Shown here in pieces: positions 29,533-38,321 of a stretch of DNA of 64,000 nucleotides (the stretch's first letter is position 1; each line of letters begins with the position of its first letter). The DNA comes from Anaerolineae bacterium. GTDB taxonomy: Bacteria > Chloroflexota > Anaerolineae > Aggregatilineales > Phototrophicaceae. Position numbers and translations under genes: made by a program. The stretch is taken from NCBI GenBank assembly GCA_022843745.1, contig JALHNB010000008.1, positions 86,008 to 150,007 on the forward strand. The letters run 5' to 3'. A model generated the notes under the pieces. It was not told where the DNA came from and searched no databases. It saw only the letters and a program-made list of their open reading frames with translations.

Positions 29533-30576
29533 CTAGCGAGCTTGCAGATCAATGTTCAGCAGTGTTGCGATGTCACGGAGTGAGTTGTACAGAGCATCAA
29601 TGCTCTCAACACCTGCTTCTTCGGTTGGATCGACATAATAGCGTTCCAGTTCGTTCACCAAATCCTGGTTATCGGCAATTGCCAACAGCGCATCCTTGAC
29701 GGCAGTCTTGAATGACTCTGGCAGGCTTGCCTTAATCGCAAATGGTGTCTCAGGAATCAGAGGTGACTGGTGGAAGACAACCAGGCTGCCTTCGGGGCAG
29801 GCTTCATAAATCGCAGTGATTTCTTCCTGGGTCATCGCGTCCAGATAGGGGAATTCTTCGGCAGTCGCGGGGCCATCAATACCTTTATCCTCGAAACCGC
29901 ACAGGGAAACCCCTGCTTCTTCGACCTGGACAGCCAGGTTGCCATCAAATGTTGCGGCGGCTTCAACGCTATCATTCCAAACCGATAGAACGGCGGTTGG
30001 GTGGTTGCCAGCGAACGAAACATTGGCAAATTCTTCAATCTGACCGGGATCCGTGAATTCCTGATTGAGCAGGATGTCCGTTGCCGGAACGAGATAACCA
30101 CTGGTGGATGCCGGGTCGGTAAAGGCAAAGCTGCGGCCTGCGAGATCGGCAATGCTGGTAATACCCGACCCCTTCTTGGTGAACATTAAGCTGTAGTAAC
30201 CGGGTACTTCTGCCGGATTAACTTCAGTTGCATAGTTGGCGACAGCAATCGCTTCGGCATCAGCAACATCAGCAGCCAGCACATAAGAGAATGGGCCAAC
30301 TTCCATCGCGTCCGCGCGGTTGGCAGCCATCGCTTCGATGACCGCATTATAGCTTGTACCTGTGATGAGAACGGTGCGAACGCCCAGCGTTTCTTCCAGG
30401 TAGACACGCATCGGTTCGACGGCAGCCAGCGCCTCTTCAACATTATCGCCAGGATAAACGCCAATAATGAAGGTTTCCGGCCAGCCAGTGCGGTCAACTT
30501 CCTGTGCAGATACCAGCGTCAAACTCATCAAAGCAGCAGCAGTAATCAGAATAAGGACGAGAACGAGCTTTTTCAT
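29533..30576 (-). CDS. phnD: Phosphonate ABC transporter substrate-binding protein PhnD
   Basis: Extracytoplasmic binding protein for phosphonates or phosphite-like anions, 347 residues. ATG 30576 is chosen because GGAG precedes it by six bases and because it starts a Sec signal peptide, KKLVLVLILITAAALMSL ending in VSAQ. The mature part has GVYPGDNVEEALAAVEP, the anion-binding ITGTSYNAVIEAM and FTDPASTSGYLVPA, all typical for PhnD. There is no lipobox cysteine. It sits between phnE and phnG; ligand preference cannot be read. Confidence 0.92.
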   Translation of the reverse strand: MKKLVLVLILITAAALMSLTLVSAQEVDRTGWPETFIIGVYPGDNVEEALAAVEPMRVYLEETLGVRTVLITGTSYNAVIEAMAANRADAMEVGPFSYVLAADVADAEAIAVANYATEVNPAEVPGYYSLMFTKKGSGITSIADLAGRSFAFTDPASTSGYLVPATDILLNQEFTDPGQIEEFANVSFAGNHPTAVLSVWNDSVEAAATFDGNLAVQVEEAGVSLCGFEDKGIDGPATAEEFPYLDAMTQEEITAIYEACPEGSLVVFHQSPLIPETPFAIKASLPESFKTAVKDALLAIADNQDLVNELERYYVDPTEEAGVESIDALYNSLRDIATLLNIDLQAR

Positions 30577-30626
30577 GTGATCTCCATTTCTTAAATAGGC
30601 TTTGCTCATAAAAGGCGTTGATTGCG

Positions 30627-31589
30627 CTAGATGAAGCGCAAACGTACCCAATTACTGAAACGATCAATGATCGTGACGGCAATTACCAGAATTAGCGCCG
30701 ATCCCAGCACTTTGGCGTAATCACTTGTCCCGGTGTACTTAAACAGCAGAAAACCGACACCGCCCGCACCGACATAACCGAGGATCGTGGCGTGACGCAC
30801 GTTGCTTTCAAAGTAGATGATCGAGTACGAGATAAATAACGGGACAGCTTGTGGGATAACGGCATAGACAAACGTTTGAAGACCACTCGCACCAGTCGCG
30901 CGCACCGCATTGACCTGTGCCGGGTCAATTTGTTCAATCGCTTCGGAAAAAACGCGCGCTAACGAACCGACAGATCCAAATGCCAGCGCCATCACGCCCG
31001 TAAATGGGCCTAAGCCAACAGCGGCGACAAAAAGGAGCGCGTAGACCAGTTCCGGGATCGAACGCATAAAATTCAGAAACAGGCGTACAACCTGGTAGAT
31101 CACCGGGTGCGGTGACACATTACGAGCCGCGAGGAGCGACAGTGGCAGCGCCATAATGACTGCCAACAGCGTACCGACAATTGCCATCTGGATCGTTTCA
31201 AAGATGGCAGTGATGATCGGCAGCCAACCAATTTCCCATTCATTACCGAAAATATTGATTGTCGAGCGCTCAATTGTGGTGTTGACGATGGGCTGACCGA
31301 ACAGATTGATCGTTACTTGCTGCGTGCGGGCGACCTCAAATTCGGGCGGGAGCATTCGCACGATCAGATTACCCATCGCGATAAAGGGATCAAAAATGGA
31401 TGTCACGCGATTGGTCGCGCTCGGCCCCACCCCAGCCAGACTCCATGACAGAATGGCTACTGCGATGAGGATGAATACCAAACTGCGAAAAGTCAGGTTG
31501 GGCAGTGGTCGCAGAAGCTGCGCTCTCAGAATTTCGGGCGATAGAGGCGGCTGTGAACTGCTATGCGTTGAAGCTGCTGTATCGGTCAC
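30627..31589 (-). CDS. phnE: Phosphonate ABC transporter permease PhnE
   Basis: Inner-membrane permease of the phosphonate importer, 320 residues, starting with GTG at 31589. A first membrane segment lies near residues 35-53 (LVFILIAVAILSWSLAGVG), followed by a long loop and then four to five more segments. The EAA motif region reads ARVFSEAIEQIDPAQVNAV near residue 205. It follows phnC by 14 bases. The protein is longer than many PhnE proteins because of the N-terminal tail and the loop near residues 80-110. Confidence 0.92.
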   Translation of the reverse strand: MTDTAASTHSSSQPPLSPEILRAQLLRPLPNLTFRSLVFILIAVAILSWSLAGVGPSATNRVTSIFDPFIAMGNLIVRMLPPEFEVARTQQVTINLFGQPIVNTTIERSTINIFGNEWEIGWLPIITAIFETIQMAIVGTLLAVIMALPLSLLAARNVSPHPVIYQVVRLFLNFMRSIPELVYALLFVAAVGLGPFTGVMALAFGSVGSLARVFSEAIEQIDPAQVNAVRATGASGLQTFVYAVIPQAVPLFISYSIIYFESNVRHATILGYVGAGGVGFLLFKYTGTSDYAKVLGSALILVIAVTIIDRFSNWVRLRFI

Positions 31590-31603
31590 GATAACCCTTT
31601 CAT

Positions 31604-32413
31604 TTATGCGACGACTGCCGGGCTACCGAGAAGTGCATTATTTTCAGGAGACATGGAACTGCCAGCGTTCTGATCTTTGTCAAAGCGATAAATGCGGTTC
31701 ATGGTATGGCTGTCAAGCGTTTCCGGCTTGCCGTCGTAGACAATCACACCCTGAGCAATCCCTATAAGGCGATCTGCATATTTTTTCGCAAGTTCGACAT
31801 CATGAATATTGATGAGTGTCAGCACCTCGACTTCACGCGCCACCCGCGCCAGATCGGCCATCACCTGCACCGACAATTCAGGATCGAGGCTGGCAACAGG
31901 TTCATCCGCCAGGAGAATTTTGGGGTTCTGTGAAATAGCGCGAGCAATCGACACACGCTGTTTTTCGCCACCAGAGAGCCGATCCGCTCGGAAATTTGCA
32001 CGGTGCAGCATGTGAACACGTTCCAAACTCTGGAGCGCAATTTCCCGATGACTGCGGTCAAAATACCCAAGTAAACTGCCGAAGCCTGGGTTGTAGCCCA
32101 ACCGTCCTATCAGCACATTGGTCATGGCCGGCAGGCGCTCAATCAGGTTGTACTCCTGCCATATAAACCCGATATGCCGACGAGTTAACCGAAGCTGCTG
32201 TTGGCTCATATGGGTGATGTTTTCGTTATCGAGAATGATTTCACCGCTGGTCGCAGTCTGTAAGCCGTTGATACAGCGCAGTAAAGTTGATTTCCCAGCA
32301 CCAGAGCGGCCAATGACGGCGATAATTTCCCCGCGTTTGGCGCTTAGTGAAATAGATTTCAATGCTTCATTGCCATTTGAATAAACGACCTGCAAATTCT
32401 TGACTTCAAGCAT
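31604..32413 (-). CDS. phnC: Phosphonate ABC transporter ATP-binding protein PhnC
   Basis: ATPase of the phosphonate importer and first gene of the phn operon; 269 residues from ATG 32413, or 276 from ATG 32434. Walker A is GRSGAGKSTLLRCINGL, the signature LSGGEKQRVSIARAI, Walker B ILLADEPVASLD and the switch His is in LINIHDVEL. The start MLEVKNLQVVYS fits the family better, but neither start has a strong ribosome site. The upstream region is shared with the divergent propeller gene; I saw no recognisable Pho box in it. Confidence 0.92.
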   Translation of the reverse strand: MLEVKNLQVVYSNGNEALKSISLSAKRGEIIAVIGRSGAGKSTLLRCINGLQTATSGEIILDNENITHMSQQQLRLTRRHIGFIWQEYNLIERLPAMTNVLIGRLGYNPGFGSLLGYFDRSHREIALQSLERVHMLHRANFRADRLSGGEKQRVSIARAISQNPKILLADEPVASLDPELSVQVMADLARVAREVEVLTLINIHDVELAKKYADRLIGIAQGVIVYDGKPETLDSHTMNRIYRFDKDQNAGSSMSPENNALLGSPAVVA

Positions 32414-32637
32414 ATTTAGTTGATCCCAATTCATTCATCAATTGACGGGAATGCCATTCCGAATTGGAGCGACTGCGGAAATATAGCGAGGGTCTATCAA
32501 GTTGCAATGAAGTATTGATTAAGGGTGACGTGTATTTTGTGAAATACCATTTAAGCAGATTACCCCTAATTTTTAATAATATTCCGGCACAATCGCATTT
32601 CCATGATTTTATAATTTTCGCCCGTGTTGGAGGACAA

Positions 32638-34167
32638 ATGAAAAGGTTGATTCTGCTGCTGGTTTTACTATCACTTATTGCCGCACCGGTAGTCGCGCAA
32701 GATGGCTTGACGCTGACCGTCTTAGGGACATATACACATGGCAGTTTTGCGGAAGGTGCTTCTGAGATAGCTGCTTACGATCCAACCACCAAGACTGTAT
32801 ATGTGGTCAACGGTGACAGCGAAACCATTGATATGCTTGACATTACTGACCCCGCTACGCCTACGCTTAAGGGTCAGATTGACGTAACCGAAGTTGGTGC
32901 ATCGCCCAACAGCGTCGCCGTTTTCAATGGCATTGTCGCGGTGGCGATTGAAGCTGACCCTGCACAATATGCAGGCATGGTGGGATTCTATAAAACGGAT
33001 GGCACATTGATTGTGAGTGTGTCAGTTGGCGCACTACCGGACATGGTGACATTTACGCCCGATGGCACAAAAGTTTTGACCGCTGACGAAGGCGAACCGA
33101 GCAGTGATTATACTGTTGACCCGGTGGGCAGCATCAGTATCATCGACATCAGCGGCGGTGTAGAAGCCGCCACCGTCACGAGTGTGAATTTTGAAGGTGT
33201 CGAAATGGATGCAGCGGTGCGCATTTATGGCCCCAACGCGACCCCGGCACAGGACGTAGAACCGGAGTATATCACTGTCTCGCCAGACAGCACCACTGCT
33301 TATGTCACGCTTCAGGAAGCGAATGCCTTGGGTGTGATTGATCTGACAGCGAGTACAGTGACTGCCGTAATTCCCTTCGGCTTCAAAGATCACAGTTTAC
33401 CGGGCAATGAACTGGACGCGGGCAAAGATGATGGCAAAATCAACATCGCCAACTGGCCGATTTTTGGCATGTATCAGCCCGATACTATCGCAAGCTACAG
33501 CGTTGGCGATCAGCTTTACCTCGTCACCGCCAACGAGGGCGATACCCGCGATTATGATGGTTTCAGCGAAGAAGGTGAGCTGGGCGAGGCAGCCGTAGAT
33601 GAGGCTTTTGCAGCTCTGGCAGACCTCTTGACCGAAGACGCTATTCTTGGCCTCGAAATCGTCACTTCAATTGGTGACACCGATGGCGATGGCGATTTGG
33701 ATCAGCTCTATATCCCTGGCGCACGCTCATTCTCAATCTGGACACCAGACGGCACACAGGTCTATGACAGCGGTGCTGATATTGAGCGAATCACGGGTGA
33801 AACATACCCTGAAGATTTCAACAGTACCAACGACGAAAATGGCGACTTTGATGGCCGCAGCGACAACAAAGGCCCCGAACCGGAAGGTTTGACCCTGGGC
33901 GTGATCGGTGATCGCACCTATGCCTTCGTTGGCTTGGAACGTATCGGCGGCGTGATGGTTTATAATATTACCGATCCCATGGCTGTCAGCTTCGTGACTT
34001 ATGCCAACAACCGTGACTTCAGTGGTGATGCCGAAGCAGGCACAGCGGGCGATCTCGGCCCAGAAGGTGTACTCTTCATCTCGGCTGAAAACAGCCCAAC
34101 CAACGCGAACTTGCTGGTCGTCACCAATGAGATCAGCGGCACAACCACGATCTACGAAATTCAGTAA
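32638..34167 (+). CDS. Secreted beta-propeller protein, choice-of-anchor I type
   Basis: Exported protein of 509 residues with a Sec signal peptide (RLILLLVLLSLIAAPVVAQ), starting at ATG 32638 with GGAGG at 32629-32633. The repeats are those of choice-of-anchor I or mesenchyme-like proteins: TVYVVNGDSETIDMLDI, PDMVTFTPDGTKVLTADEGE and SFSIWTPDGTQVYDSG, with many Asp/Gly-rich turns such as DTDGDGDLD that may bind calcium. No anchor domain is seen at the C-terminus. Function is not established; such proteins are often labelled alkaline-phosphatase-like. Its place between the phn operon and phytase points to phosphorus supply, but that is inference. Confidence 0.8.
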   Translation: MKRLILLLVLLSLIAAPVVAQDGLTLTVLGTYTHGSFAEGASEIAAYDPTTKTVYVVNGDSETIDMLDITDPATPTLKGQIDVTEVGASPNSVAVFNGIVAVAIEADPAQYAGMVGFYKTDGTLIVSVSVGALPDMVTFTPDGTKVLTADEGEPSSDYTVDPVGSISIIDISGGVEAATVTSVNFEGVEMDAAVRIYGPNATPAQDVEPEYITVSPDSTTAYVTLQEANALGVIDLTASTVTAVIPFGFKDHSLPGNELDAGKDDGKINIANWPIFGMYQPDTIASYSVGDQLYLVTANEGDTRDYDGFSEEGELGEAAVDEAFAALADLLTEDAILGLEIVTSIGDTDGDGDLDQLYIPGARSFSIWTPDGTQVYDSGADIERITGETYPEDFNSTNDENGDFDGRSDNKGPEPEGLTLGVIGDRTYAFVGLERIGGVMVYNITDPMAVSFVTYANNRDFSGDAEAGTAGDLGPEGVLFISAENSPTNANLLVVTNEISGTTTIYEIQ

Positions 34168-34181
34168 CACACCGCACACTT

Positions 34182-34213
34182 ACGAGGTGGCGTATTTGCC
34201 ACCTCGTTTTATT
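34182..34213 (+). terminator. Strong rho-independent terminator
   Basis: ACGAGGTGGC (34182-34191), loop GTATTT, then GCCACCTCGT (34198-34207) and TTTATTTT. A perfect 10-bp GC-rich stem with a T-rich tail between the propeller gene and the phytase gene suggests the two are not simply one transcript. Confidence 0.92.
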
Positions 34214-34229
34214 TTGGGAGAATCTCAAG

Positions 34230-36305
34230 ATGCACAAAAAACTGTGCTTACTGGTCATTATCATGTTGCTGATTAGTTTCAGCGCCTCTGCGCAGGACAC
34301 GGAGGTGGAAGCTTTTGAAGTGACTGCTGTTGGCGAAACCGCCCCCTCCCCAGGCGATGGTGTATCTTCACCTTTGATCTGGCTGCACCCGAATGAACTG
34401 GCTTCAAGCCTCATCATCGGTATGGATGACAACGAGGGGGTTGGACTGTATGACCTGGATGGCAATCTGCTGGCCTTTGACGACACCTATGGTGCTTTAG
34501 GCGGTTCGGACCTGCGCTACGGTTTCGGCGGCAGCGATACCGCGTTGATTGCGGCAGCATCCAAAGACGAAACACATATCTATTTTTTTACCATTGAACC
34601 GGATACACGTACTCTGGTCTACGTTGGTGTAGCTGAAACGGGCATTCGTCTCGAAGGTGTTTGCCTGTATCGCAGCCCCCTTACTCAGACATTTTATGCG
34701 ATTGCCTTCACCGAATTTGGTCAGGTCGAGCAATATGTTGTGACTGAAGATGATGGCGAAATCAGCATCAGCCTCGCACGTGCCATCGATGTGGGTGGCG
34801 AACTTGAAGGCTGCACCGTCGATGATGCGCTACGCCGCTTGTATTTCTCCGAAGGTGAAAATCTGGTGTGGCGTTATGGCGCAGAGCCGGAAGACGGAAC
34901 GCAGCGTCGGATCGTCGATTTTACGGGCGGTTATATTGATGGGGAAATTGAAGGGTTAACGGTTTATACAACTGCGGGCAGCGATGGCTATTTGATTGTC
35001 AGTAATGAAAGTGCAGATTCACTCCTGCTCTACGAACGTACTGGCAATAATGCTCTTGTTGGCGAGTTCAAGATCGTCGCAGGTGAAACAATCGATTCTG
35101 TTAGTGAACCATCTGGATTGGCTATAAGCAATCTCCCACTGGATGATCGTTTCCCTGAAGGGTTATTTGTCACAACGGATGATGTCAACAGCAATCCTAA
35201 TGCGGACAGCAACTGGAAGCTGGTATCGTGGGGTGATGTTGCAGCAGGGTTGGAACTTACTATTGATACTGCTTACGATCCACGCACCGTCCAAACCACA
35301 ATCGTTGCCGATGCCGCTTCCGTAACCGCGCAATTGGAAACCCTGCCCGTCCCCGCCGCTACCGATGCTGCTGACGACCCTGCCATTTGGATTCACCCTG
35401 AGAATCGTGACCTGAGCCTCATTATCGGCACCGATAAGGTCAATGGACTAGTGACTTATAACCTTGATGGCAGCGTTCAGCAAACAATCAATATTGGTCG
35501 CTTGAATAACGTCGATTTGCGCGATGGTTTTATACTGGATGGTCAGCCAACCAGCCTGGTCATTGCGACCAATCGGACTCTGGGTGGTATCGAGATTTAC
35601 GCAGTAGATGTCGAGTCACGCATGTTAATAGATGTGGCTGCTGCCCCTGTCCTCTCGAATGTCGAAGAGGTTTACGGGGTGTGCATGTACATTAGCCCTG
35701 TAAATAACAAATACCATGTTTTCGTCAACAGCGCCGATACGGGTGAGGTCGAGCAGCATGAACTCATTGAGCAAGACGGCAAAGTTGTCACCGAAGTCGT
35801 GCGCTCTTTCGTTGTTGGCAGCCAGACTGAAGGCTGTGTTGTGGATGATGAGAACAGCGTGGTCTATATCGGCGAGGAAGCGGTTGGCCTGTGGAAATTT
35901 AATGCCGAACCGGATGCTGGTAACGAACTCACGCAAGTCGATAACACCGGAGAAGGCGGACATCTCACGGCTGATGTGGAAGGCGTGACTCTATACCCGA
36001 CCAGCGATGGCGGCGGTTATTTGATCGTTTCCAGCCAGGGCAGCAGTACGTTCGTAATCTACGAGCGCGGTGGCGATAATGCCTATACTGGCACTTTCCG
36101 TATCATCGAAACAGGGGATGTGGATGCCGTCAGCGGCACAGACGGCCTGGATGTTTCGCCTTTCGCGCTGGGTGATGCGTTTCCTGAAGGGGTTTTGGTC
36201 GTTCAGGATGATTTGAACATCAATCCTCAGTCTACCCAAAATTTTAAGTTGGTTTCGTGGCGAATTATCGCTGATGCACTGGATCTGGTCGTTGATGTTA
36301 GGTGA
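34230..36305 (+). CDS. Secreted tandem-domain beta-propeller phytase
   Basis: Calcium-dependent 3-phytase type enzyme that would release phosphate from inositol phosphates outside the cell; 691 residues with a Sec signal peptide (LCLLVIIMLLISFSASAQ). Two beta-propeller phytase domains lie in tandem: residues about 25-345 and 355-690. The second has the canonical DAADDPAIWIHPE motif, while the first has a diverged GVSSPLIWLHPNE. Both repeat the pattern IEGLTVY or VEGVTLYP, then GYLIVSS/N, and NFKLVSWRI or NWKLVSWGD at the domain ends. Dual-domain phytases with one weaker domain are known. GGGAG precedes the ATG. It follows the propeller gene past a terminator. Confidence 0.9.
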   Translation: MHKKLCLLVIIMLLISFSASAQDTEVEAFEVTAVGETAPSPGDGVSSPLIWLHPNELASSLIIGMDDNEGVGLYDLDGNLLAFDDTYGALGGSDLRYGFGGSDTALIAAASKDETHIYFFTIEPDTRTLVYVGVAETGIRLEGVCLYRSPLTQTFYAIAFTEFGQVEQYVVTEDDGEISISLARAIDVGGELEGCTVDDALRRLYFSEGENLVWRYGAEPEDGTQRRIVDFTGGYIDGEIEGLTVYTTAGSDGYLIVSNESADSLLLYERTGNNALVGEFKIVAGETIDSVSEPSGLAISNLPLDDRFPEGLFVTTDDVNSNPNADSNWKLVSWGDVAAGLELTIDTAYDPRTVQTTIVADAASVTAQLETLPVPAATDAADDPAIWIHPENRDLSLIIGTDKVNGLVTYNLDGSVQQTINIGRLNNVDLRDGFILDGQPTSLVIATNRTLGGIEIYAVDVESRMLIDVAAAPVLSNVEEVYGVCMYISPVNNKYHVFVNSADTGEVEQHELIEQDGKVVTEVVRSFVVGSQTEGCVVDDENSVVYIGEEAVGLWKFNAEPDAGNELTQVDNTGEGGHLTADVEGVTLYPTSDGGGYLIVSSQGSSTFVIYERGGDNAYTGTFRIIETGDVDAVSGTDGLDVSPFALGDAFPEGVLVVQDDLNINPQSTQNFKLVSWRIIADALDLVVDVR

Positions 36306-36458
36306 GTTATCGGATGACAATCAGGTATAAATGTGCCTGATATCAATCAGAATGACCGAGCGTTATTTATATACGACGTAGTTCCGGACTCCCATTGTTT
36401 TGAGCCACATATTTATGTTCATATAGCGACTTCATATTTGCATAATATGTGGCAAAAA

Positions 36459-36540
36459 TGGGGAAGAAGGGACTCGAACCCTTACCTCGTGAGAGACATG
36501 ATCCTAAGTCATGCGCGTCTGCCAATTCCGCCACTCCCCC
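36459..36540 (-). tRNA. tRNA-Leu, anticodon UAG
   Basis: On the minus strand, GGGGGAG pairs with CTTCCCC to form the acceptor stem, followed by the discriminator A and no encoded CCA. The anticodon arm is CATGA-CTTAGGA-TCATG, giving anticodon TAG, which reads CUA. A long variable arm (GTCTCTCACGAGGT) and GGTTCGAGTCC in the T arm fit a class II leucine tRNA of 82 nt. Confidence 0.95.
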
Positions 36541-36589
36541 ATAAGTCTGATTATAGTCAAGACAAAAACCTGCTTCAAGGGCGAATGGC

Positions 36590-37168
36590 TCAATCGACTC
36601 GAATCTCGATGCCGGAAATATCCTCAAAATCCATTTCATTAACCTGCGCCAGGATAGTCGTGATAATCAACTGCGCGAACTTAAAGAGCGCCTGCATCTG
36701 CACGATACGTTCCAGATACAACTGTGCCTGTTCACGATCTTCAGCATTCATGGTAGCGATAGATGCAGACAGGCGTTCAGCGTTTTTGGTCATCACCATC
36801 AACGCGCGATCCACATCTCGCATTTCGCGTCCATTGAGAATATTGGAAATGATTTGCCAGAACGCCGTTTCAGCCTCATAAAACTTCCGGCGATCCCCGC
36901 GCCCGCGTACCCACACCTGTCGCACCATACCCATGTGTTCCAGTGTACGCATATTCATACTGACGCTGGCTTTCGATATATCCAGTCGATCCATCAGATC
37001 GTCCAGGCACAATGGTTTGGGACTCATCAACAGCGCACCATAAAGCTGTCCCATCACCTTGCTAAAACCAAAGTATTCAGAAAGCTGCCCCAGGCCATCG
37101 ACCATACTATCATGAACTATTGTTAGCGTTGGATCAATTGACTTTTCGCTGAACTTTTCGTTCGCCAT
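36590..37168 (-). CDS. GbsR/MarR-family transcriptional regulator
   Basis: Winged-helix DNA-binding protein of 192 residues. The helix-turn-helix is seen at about residues 54-80 (LCLDDLMDRLDISKASVSMN), followed by the wing VRQVWVRGRGDRRKF. The C-terminal half is predicted to be helical and to form a dimer. The family includes GbsR, a choline-sensing repressor, but no choline genes are nearby, so the effector is unknown. GAGGT precedes the ATG. The divergent neighbour is rex, with a 423-bp spacer. Confidence 0.87.
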   Translation of the reverse strand: MANEKFSEKSIDPTLTIVHDSMVDGLGQLSEYFGFSKVMGQLYGALLMSPKPLCLDDLMDRLDISKASVSMNMRTLEHMGMVRQVWVRGRGDRRKFYEAETAFWQIISNILNGREMRDVDRALMVMTKNAERLSASIATMNAEDREQAQLYLERIVQMQALFKFAQLIITTILAQVNEMDFEDISGIEIRVD

Positions 37169-37591
37169 CTGTGATTACCTCTTTGTTTCAATGATCCCTG
37201 ACGCTGTTACAGAAAATTCTTAACAGTCCTTGAAAATTATTTTAAATCCTAACACCATTACGGTTCGCTGGCAACGTCTATTCATAATGTGGCGCTAGCG
37301 TTTAACACGGAATGACTGGCAAAATAACATGCGATAGATGTGTTGCATCGTGCAAAATTGTCTGACCTGCTGGTGGGTAGATGCGTTTACGCCAAAATCA
37401 TCTTGTACAATTTGACCCAATACTGCGCTATTTATCGTAACCAATACTCACAATAACTTGTGAAATCTCCAGCAGTATAGTCATATAAAAAGCCCGTCTA
37501 GCACGAAAAAGCAAAAAGATGGTAATATTAAATTGCATTAACTTTCACAAATAACAGGTTAACGGCCTTTTGAAGGAGTTTTTACGTTACT
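37169..37591. other. Divergent regulatory spacer between the GbsR-like gene and rex
   Basis: The 423-bp stretch has no convincing gene. Two half-sites that resemble the Rex operator core lie at 37458-37466 (TTGTGAAAT) and, inverted, 37543-37550 (TTTCACAA), but they are about 77 bp apart, so a single classical Rex site is not formed. A ribosome site GAAGGAG at 37572-37578 lies 13 bases before the rex ATG. Confidence 0.4.
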
Positions 37592-38221
37592 ATGCCTTCA
37601 CATATTCTATCGTCAAACATCCCAGACATTGTTATTGGCCGTCTGCCGGTCTACTTACGCGCCCTCACCCGGCTAGCGCAAGAAGGTCGTGAAGTTACCT
37701 CATCACATGAACTCGGCCAACGCCTGGGGATCAGCTCGGCACAGATTCGCAAAGACCTATCGCACTTTGGCGGCTTTGGCAAGCAGGGAACTGGCTATCA
37801 GATAGCTTATCTGGTCGAACAGCTTAAGCAAGTTCTGAAAGTTGATCAGGAATGGGATGTCGCGCTGGTTGGCGCGGGTGATCTGGGTCGCGCACTGGCG
37901 CATTACAGGGGATTTGGTGACAGAGGGTTTCGGATTGTCTCTATGTTTGATAATTCACCAGATAAAATCGGGACTGAACTCGAAAACTTCGTTATTCAAC
38001 CCCTTGATGATCTGGCAAAAGTTATCCGCGAACGCAATATTAAAATCGCAATGATTGCTGTTCCGGCTGAATCAGCACAAGAAGTCGCAGATCGGCTGAT
38101 TGAAGTTGGTGTGAAAGCCATCCTCAACTATGCTCCGATCAATCTGAATGTTCCCGCTGATGTCCATGTTCAATACATAGACCCAGTTGTCCACTTGCAG
38201 CGCATGACCTATTACCTCTAA
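37592..38221 (+). CDS. rex: Redox-sensing transcriptional repressor Rex
   Basis: NADH/NAD+-sensing repressor, 209 residues, that usually controls fermentation, hydrogenase and respiration genes. The N-terminal winged helix holds [20 protein letters not shown] near residues 36-55 and [11 protein letters not shown]. The Rossmann domain has [16 protein letters not shown] near residue 88. The C-terminus ends in a domain-swap helix with HLQRMTYYL. Family residues are complete. Given the Hox hydrogenase and PFOR genes in the same window, these are plausible targets, but no clear Rex box is found upstream of hoxE. Confidence 0.94.
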   Translation: MPSHILSSNIPDIVIGRLPVYLRALTRLAQEGREVTSSHELGQRLGISSAQIRKDLSHFGGFGKQGTGYQIAYLVEQLKQVLKVDQEWDVALVGAGDLGRALAHYRGFGDRGFRIVSMFDNSPDKIGTELENFVIQPLDDLAKVIRERNIKIAMIAVPAESAQEVADRLIEVGVKAILNYAPINLNVPADVHVQYIDPVVHLQRMTYYL

Positions 38222-38242
38222 GTGAAGTGAAAAGCCCTGAGT

Positions 38243-38290
38243 AAAAGTTGAAGTAAATCCTGTTGATAATTGCTTGGCGCTTCAACTTTT
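38243..38290. terminator. Hairpin between convergent rex and mreB
   Basis: AAAAGTTGAAG at 38243-38253 pairs perfectly with CTTCAACTTTT at 38280-38290. With A-run and T-run at the two ends, it can act as a terminator in both directions. The 26-base loop is longer than usual. Confidence 0.7.
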
Positions 38291-38321
38291 AATGATGGCT
38301 AGACTTTTAATGACGGATTAG
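38285..38321. repeat. Tandem 18/19-bp duplication near the mreB stop
   Basis: ACTTTTAATGATGGCTAG (38285-38302) is followed directly by ACTTTTAATGACGGATTAG (38303-38321). The second copy includes the mreB stop codon. It belongs to the set of short spacer duplications seen across the window. Confidence 0.8.

Noticed and set aside
32414-32637. Pho box between phnC and the propeller gene
   Set aside because: No pair of CTGTCAT-like direct repeats could be found; a lineage-specific box may exist but cannot be claimed.
36459-36540. tRNA-Leu as an integration site of a mobile element
   Set aside because: No integrase gene and no repeat of the tRNA 3' end was seen nearby.
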